Below the pieces are notes generated by a model, which saw only the letters and a program-made list of their open reading frames with translations, was not told where the DNA came from and did no database searches. DNA of 17,754 nt from JANMQK01 sp031370485 (GTDB taxonomy: Bacteria; Acidobacteriota; Polarisedimenticolia; Gp22-AA2), in the NCBI GenBank assembly GCA_031370485.1, contig JANMQK010000022.1, positions 1 through 17,754 of the forward strand, in the 5' to 3' direction. Shown here one piece after another: positions 13,478 to 17,754 of this stretch. The position numbers were made by a program, and so were the translations under genes. Each line of letters opens with the position of its first letter. The first letter of the stretch is position 1.

Positions 13478-14722
13478 TCAGCTCTCGGCGGGCGACGCCT
13501 GAAGCCGCCACATCATGGCCGCCGAGAGGATGCCGCAGGCGAACGCGGCGCCCCAGAGGGTCGCTCCGCCGAATCGGTCGAATACCTGGATGCCTATCCA
13601 GGGGCCAAAGGCGAAGGCGGCGCTGAAGGTCATCGAGTAGAGACCCATGTACTGCCCCCGGCGATCACGCGGCGCGATGTCGGCGGCGTAGGCGGCGCTC
13701 CCGGGAAGCAGGATCATCTCCCCGAAAGTCCAGATGACAACCGTGGCGGCGATCCCGGCGATCCCGCGCGCGAAAGCCAGGGCGCCGAACCCGGCGCCGC
13801 ACAGCAGGGCGCCCAAGGCGAGCGCCGGACCGTGGGGCCAGCGGACCATGGCCAGGTTGAGCGGGACCTCCAGGATGACGATCAGCAGGGTGTTGATCGG
13901 GAACATCATCCCGTAGGCCGTTTCCGGCATGCGCAGCTCCTGGACGAGGAACAGGGGAAAGGACGTCGCGTGCTGGAAGAAGACGACCATCACCGGGATC
14001 ATCGCCGCCAGGAACCAGAGAAGGCGGCGATCAGCAAGCAGCCGGGCGGGCCGCGACGCGGCGGCGATGTCGATGCCTTCCGCGGGGGCGAAATCGGCGG
14101 CACCCTCGGGGGCGGCGGTTTGCAAAAGATGGCGGATCGGGCTCGAACGCGCGGCGACGGGCCATGCCGAAAAGGTCAGGACAATGCCAGCCAGGATCGA
14201 CGTGGCCCCGTCCACCAGGTACAGCGCGGGAAAGGAGACGACGGCCAGGAGCCCTCCGATCGCTGGCCCGACGCTCATTCCCAGGTTGACCGCCAGCCGG
14301 ATCACGGCGAACGCCGACTTGCGGCGGTCCGAGGCGACGAGGTCGCTGACGCAGGCCAGGCAGGCCGGGCGGAACGCCTCGCCCGCCAGCGACCATGCGA
14401 GCGTTATCGCCAGGATCGGAACGAGGCCGCGGACGAACGGGAAGACGACCAGCAGGAGGCCCGACAGGAACAGCGAGGCCTGCATCACCCGCACCGGCCC
14501 CGCCCAGTCGCTGAGCCGCCCCGAGAGGGGCGCCGTGCAGAGCGCCCCGACACCGTAGACCACCAAGGCCAGCCCCGCGTCCCCGGCGGGCATTTCCCGG
14601 ACGCGGGTCAGGTAGAGGACCAGGAACGGCAGGGCCATCGTCCCGGCGCGGTTGACGAGGGCCACGGCGAAAAGGACCCAGATCTCCCGGGGGAGGCCCC
14701 GCAGACCGCGCCACGGATTCAC
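13478..14722 (-). CDS. Major facilitator superfamily transporter
   Basis: This 414-aa inner-membrane protein has about 12 predicted transmembrane helices. The MFS motif A-like loop GRLSDWAGPVRVM follows helix 2. A long hydrophilic loop about 195-230 (TAAPEGAADFAPAEG) links the two halves, and a second-half counterpart (DIAPRDRRGQYMGLYSMTF) resembles multidrug-efflux MFS proteins (DHA1-like). The start is GTG 14722 with GGAGGG a few bases upstream. It follows the DUF4197 gene by 30 bp and is probably co-transcribed. It ends 163 bp before the sigma-factor start. Substrate is not evident and drug or metabolite export is the default guess. Helix count and class are visible, specificity is not. 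Confidence 0.92.
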   Translation of the reverse strand: MNPWRGLRGLPREIWVLFAVALVNRAGTMALPFLVLYLTRVREMPAGDAGLALVVYGVGALCTAPLSGRLSDWAGPVRVMQASLFLSGLLLVVFPFVRGLVPILAITLAWSLAGEAFRPACLACVSDLVASDRRKSAFAVIRLAVNLGMSVGPAIGGLLAVVSFPALYLVDGATSILAGIVLTFSAWPVAARSSPIRHLLQTAAPEGAADFAPAEGIDIAAASRPARLLADRRLLWFLAAMIPVMVVFFQHATSFPLFLVQELRMPETAYGMMFPINTLLIVILEVPLNLAMVRWPHGPALALGALLCGAGFGALAFARGIAGIAATVVIWTFGEMILLPGSAAYAADIAPRDRRGQYMGLYSMTFSAAFAFGPWIGIQVFDRFGGATLWGAAFACGILSAAMMWRLQASPAES

Positions 14723-14752
14723 GGACCCTCCAGCCCGGTTGCCTGCCGTCCG

Positions 14753-15466
14753 CTATTTCCCGAAAACTTCCTTGAGCAGCCCGGTCACGCGGGCCGCGGG
14801 GTCCTTGCGGATCTTCGACTCTTGCTCGCCCAGGACGTGGAACAAGCCGCCGAGGGCCTTGTCCACGACGTACCCGTCGACGTCGAAGCTTGCGCTCTTG
14901 GCGAACGGGATCGACTTGTAACGGTCGATCAGCGCTTCGTACTTCTTGGTCACATCCGCCTCCTGCATCGATTTCTCGACCTCCGGGCGGAAGGCGGTGG
15001 TGAGCTTGCCGGAGGTCTTCTCCCGGAAGTAGTCGGTGGCGGCCGTCTCATTGCCGCCCAGGATCTTCCGCGCGTCCGCGAAGCTCATCTGCTTGATCGC
15101 GTCGCCGAAGATCCCTTTGGCCTGCGGCGCCGCGTTCTCCGCCGCGCGGTTCATGCTGAGGACGAAGTCGTCCACCTGCGAGCCGAGTCCCACCGCGCGC
15201 AGCCCCTTCTCAACCGTCTTCAGCTTTTCCGGCATGAGGATCTTGATCGCCTCGTTCTTGAAGTAGCCGTCGCTCTTTCCCGTCAGCGAGACGGCGTTCC
15301 CCGAGCCGACCTCCAGCGCCTCCTTGAGCCCCGAGACGACCTTGTCATCGCTCAGCCCGCCCTTCTTGTCGCGCTTGAGGAACTTGGAAAAATCCACGGC
15401 CGGCGCCGAGACCGGCACCGCGAACACAAGGAACAACACGAATGCGCTGACGAATCTTCGATTCAT
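14753..15466 (-). CDS. DUF4197 domain protein, exported
   Basis: This 237-aa protein has a clear signal peptide (MNRR, core FVSAFVLFLVFAVPVSAPA, likely cleavage near residue 23). The mature protein carries the DUF4197 hallmark LKEALEVGSGNAVSLTG, GYFKNEAIKILMPEKL, then VDDFVLSMNRAAENAAP, IFGDAIKQMSFADARKILGG and ATDYFREKT. It spans the whole family length. It is predicted periplasmic and mostly helical; biochemical function is unknown for the family. A GGGGGGA ribosome site sits just before the ATG. It is followed by the MFS transporter after 30 bp and lies 54 bp downstream of the P5C dehydrogenase, so it may share a transcript with either. Confidence 0.93.
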   Translation of the reverse strand: MNRRFVSAFVLFLVFAVPVSAPAVDFSKFLKRDKKGGLSDDKVVSGLKEALEVGSGNAVSLTGKSDGYFKNEAIKILMPEKLKTVEKGLRAVGLGSQVDDFVLSMNRAAENAAPQAKGIFGDAIKQMSFADARKILGGNETAATDYFREKTSGKLTTAFRPEVEKSMQEADVTKKYEALIDRYKSIPFAKSASFDVDGYVVDKALGGLFHVLGEQESKIRKDPAARVTGLLKEVFGK

Positions 15467-15488
15467 AGGATCCCCCCTCTGTAAGAAT

Positions 15489-15505
15489 CGGGACTGCGGG
15501 TCCCG
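15489..15505 (-). terminator. Weak stem-loop after the P5C dehydrogenase gene
   Basis: CGGGAC, five-base loop and GTCCCG form a 6-bp stem in the 54-bp gap before the DUF4197 gene. On the minus strand it is followed by ATTCTT, a poor T-rich tail. It could give partial termination. Short and possibly accidental. Confidence 0.25.
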
Positions 15506-15520
15506 GCCGCCAGGCCGTTT

Positions 15521-17104
15521 TCAGTCCCGGATCAGGGTCCGGCTCTGCTCGCGCATGAACTGGGCGACATAATAGGGGCCGCCGCTGGCCTTGCCCGATG
15601 AGCCGCTCCCCTTCCAGCCTCCGAACGGATTGATGCCGGGCCAGGCGCCCGTGGTGGCCCCGGCGCGGCGGTTCACGTAAACCACGCCGGCTTCGATCCG
15701 GTCGAAGAACTTCTTGATATCGTCCTTGTCGCTGCTGAAAAAACCGGCCGTCAGGCCGTATTCGCTGCGGTTGGCCAGGTCGATCCCTTCGTCCACCGAG
15801 TCGACCTCCCACAGGCAGGTGATCGGCAGGAACATCTCCTCGACCGACAGGGGGTGATCCTTCGGCAGGCCGGTGACGATCGTCGGTTTGACGAAGAACC
15901 CGTGGTCATACGGCTCGCCCTTGAGCTGCTCGCCGCCGATCAGGATGGTGCCGTCGCGGCGGGCCATCTCAATGTACTTGACGTATTTATCGGCCGCGGC
16001 ACGGTTGATGACCGGCCCCAGCCAGTTCTCCTTTTTGACCGGATCGCCGATGGCGATCTTGCCTGTCCGCTCGACCAGGAGTTCGGTGAACTTCTTCGCC
16101 ACCTTCCTGTGGACATAGATGCGCGAGCAGGCGCTGCACTTCTGCCCCTGGAGGCCGAAGGCCGACTTCATCACCCCCTCGGCGGCCACCTCAAGATCGG
16201 CCTTGTCGCTGATGATCGCCGGGTTCTTGCCCCCCATCTCGGTGATGCAGGGCTTGGGGTAGGCCTTGGAGAATCTCCGGTAGATGTCGAAGCCGACTTC
16301 CCGTGAGCCCGTAAACAGGATCCCGTCGACACCGGGGTTGGTCGCGAGCTCCTCCCCCACGGTCGAGCCGGGCCCGGTGACGTAGTTGAACACGCCTTCC
16401 GGAAGTCCCGCCGATCGGTAGCACTCGGCCAGCTCGAGCCCGGTCAGTGGGGTGTCGGTGGCCGGCTTGAAGACGACGGTGTTCCCTCCGAGGAGGGCGC
16501 CGCTCGACGGGCCGCCCGCCAGGGCCATCGGGAAGTTGAACGGGGAGATGATCACCCACACGCCGTACGGGCGGAGGACGTCGCGGTTCTCCTCCTTGTC
16601 GGAGAGCCGCTGCATCGGCGTGTCGAAACCTTTGTGCTCCTCGACCTGGTCGCAGTAATAGACCATGAGATCGGCCGTCTCCTGGACGTCCCCCATCGCC
16701 TCGAGACGGTTCTTGCCGACCTCCATGCTCATGAGCGCCGAGATCTCGAAGCGCCGATTCTCGATGTTGGCGGCCGCCTTGCGGATGAAGGCCACCCGAT
16801 CGCGCCAGGACAGGTCGCGCCAGACCTTCTCGTAGGCGGTTCGGGCGGCGGTTATGGCCGCGCGCGCATCATCGCGGGTCCCGCTCGCGAAACGGCCGAG
16901 GACCACGCGCGTGTCGCTGGGAGAGGTGTCCGCGAAGGTCTCCGAGCCTGTGACCTCCTTGCCGCCGATGAACATCGGGTGGGTCTTGCCGAGGGATTTC
17001 CTGACCCGCTCCACGGCCTCGTCGTACGCCTTGTTGAACTCGGGCGTCTGGCCTGCGGAGAGCGTCGCGTAGGTCACCTTCGGGGTGGACGGGGTCTGCG
17101 CCAT
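15521..17104 (-). CDS. L-glutamate gamma-semialdehyde (1-pyrroline-5-carboxylate) dehydrogenase
   Basis: This 527-aa cytoplasmic NAD(P)-dependent aldehyde dehydrogenase should oxidise glutamate semialdehyde to glutamate, the second step of proline breakdown. Catalytic Cys323 is in GQKCSACSR and general-base Glu289 in TEMGGKNPA. Cofactor-site motifs ISPFNFP and FTGSREVG are present. The C-terminal PFGGWKGSGSSGKASGGPYY and the long N-terminal extension (TYATLSAGQTPEFNKAYDEAVERV) distinguish the RocA/PruA group from general aldehyde dehydrogenases. Length and catalytic spacing fit the stand-alone Thermus/Bacillus type rather than PutA fusions. A GGAGG site lies eight bases before the ATG. Proline dehydrogenase is not in the window. 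A TAGAAT box at 17131-17136 suggests its own promoter. Confidence 0.93.
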   Translation of the reverse strand: MAQTPSTPKVTYATLSAGQTPEFNKAYDEAVERVRKSLGKTHPMFIGGKEVTGSETFADTSPSDTRVVLGRFASGTRDDARAAITAARTAYEKVWRDLSWRDRVAFIRKAAANIENRRFEISALMSMEVGKNRLEAMGDVQETADLMVYYCDQVEEHKGFDTPMQRLSDKEENRDVLRPYGVWVIISPFNFPMALAGGPSSGALLGGNTVVFKPATDTPLTGLELAECYRSAGLPEGVFNYVTGPGSTVGEELATNPGVDGILFTGSREVGFDIYRRFSKAYPKPCITEMGGKNPAIISDKADLEVAAEGVMKSAFGLQGQKCSACSRIYVHRKVAKKFTELLVERTGKIAIGDPVKKENWLGPVINRAAADKYVKYIEMARRDGTILIGGEQLKGEPYDHGFFVKPTIVTGLPKDHPLSVEEMFLPITCLWEVDSVDEGIDLANRSEYGLTAGFFSSDKDDIKKFFDRIEAGVVYVNRRAGATTGAWPGINPFGGWKGSGSSGKASGGPYYVAQFMREQSRTLIRD

Positions 17105-17130
17105 GATCGAATCCTCCGTGCTGAACGCTC

Positions 17131-17136
17131 ATTCTA
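17131..17136 (-). promoter_or_regulatory. Candidate -10 box of the P5C dehydrogenase gene
   Basis: TAGAAT on the minus strand lies in the 44-bp gap before the gene and would start transcription near 17124, leaving a 20-base leader that includes GGAGG. No good -35 hexamer is visible 17 bases upstream, so the call is tentative. Confidence 0.35.
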
Positions 17137-17148
17137 GCCCATCCGCGC

Positions 17149-17754
17149 TCAGCGCAGAAGGTCGGCGAAGGCCCCCAGGAGCGTCGGCGCGGTGCGCGGC
17201 CCGGCGGAGTTGACTTCGCCGTACTGCATGGCGTTCCGGCCGTAGGCGAACGGGGGCTTCTCGTCCCATTGGGACATCGGGATGATATAGCCCAGCTCGT
17301 CGTTGCACAGTCCGACGATGAAGCGGTATCGCCCCGTCATCAGGGCGCGGAGCGGGCGCTCGGGAGGTGCGCCCTGGAAATCGGCCCCCGGATCCTGCGG
17401 CTCCTGTATGCCGCCGACCACCAGCTCGGGGTAGATCTCGCCGGGGACGCAGGCCCACTGGGCGAGGACCTCCCCATCCGGGGCGCGCAGCGTCACCGCC
17501 GCCACTTCACTCGCGAGGGCGCCCTCGGCGTCCAGTGCCCGCGGCCAGATCCGGCCGGCCTGCAACCCCCCCCGGAACCGCGCGTTGTCGAGCGGCACCT
17601 TGACCTCCTGCCGGACGACACCGAGTGTCGCCCGTGACACGAACTCCGGCCCGGGGTCCGCGGCCTCCGACCTCCTGAGCCACGCCGAGACGAGCGCGCG
17701 CCCCAGGCTTTGCCCGATGACCTCCGCCATGCGGAAGCTTTTCTCCGGCACCGG
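17149..17754 (-). CDS. C-terminal part of a neutral/alkaline ceramidase-like protein (5' end outside window)
   Basis: The frame is open to the window edge, so about 201 C-terminal residues are visible and the start is missing. The stretch GEIYPELVVGG, then YRFIVGLCNDELGYIIPMSQWD, and the ending YGEVNSAGPRTAPTLLGAF resemble the C-terminal part of the neutral/alkaline non-lysosomal ceramidase N-terminal domain family. As I recall that family, NDExGYI(I/L)P is a recurring motif. Members hydrolyse ceramide or, in many bacteria, have unknown amidase roles. The zinc-site residues would lie in the missing part, so activity cannot be judged. It ends 44 bp before the P5C dehydrogenase gene on the same strand. 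Confidence 0.7.
   Translation of the reverse strand, partial: PVPEKSFRMAEVIGQSLGRALVSAWLRRSEAADPGPEFVSRATLGVVRQEVKVPLDNARFRGGLQAGRIWPRALDAEGALASEVAAVTLRAPDGEVLAQWACVPGEIYPELVVGGIQEPQDPGADFQGAPPERPLRALMTGRYRFIVGLCNDELGYIIPMSQWDEKPPFAYGRNAMQYGEVNSAGPRTAPTLLGAFADLLR

Noticed and set aside
13412..15484. 690-aa plus-strand open frame antisense to the MFS and DUF4197 genes.
   Set aside because: Composition is typical of antisense shadow translation, and both minus-strand genes have clear family motifs.
16869..17132. Alternative minus-strand ATG at 17132 upstream of the P5C dehydrogenase gene.
   Set aside because: It is in a different frame from the enzyme and gives a shadow product; the GGAGG site supports the ATG at 17104.
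5016..17136. Shared 9-mer GCTAGAATG before the hydrolase (+) and before the P5C dehydrogenase (-), considered as a common regulatory site.
   Set aside because: Two occurrences at different distances from the start codons are better explained as ordinary -10-like boxes.

Overview
The window is GC-rich DNA with strong G/C preference at third codon positions. It reads as a normal, densely coded bacterial chromosome segment. The gene set points to a Gram-negative (diderm) organism: an outer-membrane beta-barrel candidate ending in phenylalanine, several exported proteins, and an ECF sigma/anti-sigma operon with HEAT-repeat, DUF4097 and PDZ proteins. The mix fits Acidobacteriota or a neighbouring soil or sediment phylum, but that placement is an inference from gene style. 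I see no tRNA, rRNA, CRISPR array, insertion sequence, phage gene or attachment site. No intergenic stretch exceeds 300 bases.

Left part (1-2797, + strand): the 3' part of a hybrid sensor histidine kinase (GAF-PAS-HisKA-HATPase-REC), then an FHA-GGDEF diguanylate cyclase 11 bp downstream. They form a signalling pair likely to make cyclic di-GMP. A DRE-TIM metallolyase (isopropylmalate/homocitrate-synthase-like) converges on them from the minus strand (2813-4048). It has a near-consensus sigma-70 promoter placed so that its mRNA should be leaderless.

Middle (4172-7467, + strand): an outer-membrane beta-barrel-like protein, an exported alpha/beta hydrolase of the proline-iminopeptidase type, an unrecognised 237-aa protein and a small exported protein or lipoprotein.

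Right part (7521 to the end, all minus strand). In transcription order: the C-terminal part of a ceramidase-like protein, a P5C dehydrogenase, a DUF4197 protein with an MFS transporter, then an ECF sigma factor, a zinc-finger/HEAT anti-sigma factor, a DUF4097 beta-solenoid protein and a double-PDZ protein, and finally a NodI/NodJ-like ABC-2 exporter pair. The sigma-to-PDZ block looks like one operon, with translational coupling at the anti-sigma/DUF4097 junction. A perfect 18-bp stem-loop follows it. It is the best candidate in the window for a little-described system: a regulatory pair wired to two exported proteins, one of which carries nine tandem 18-residue coils.
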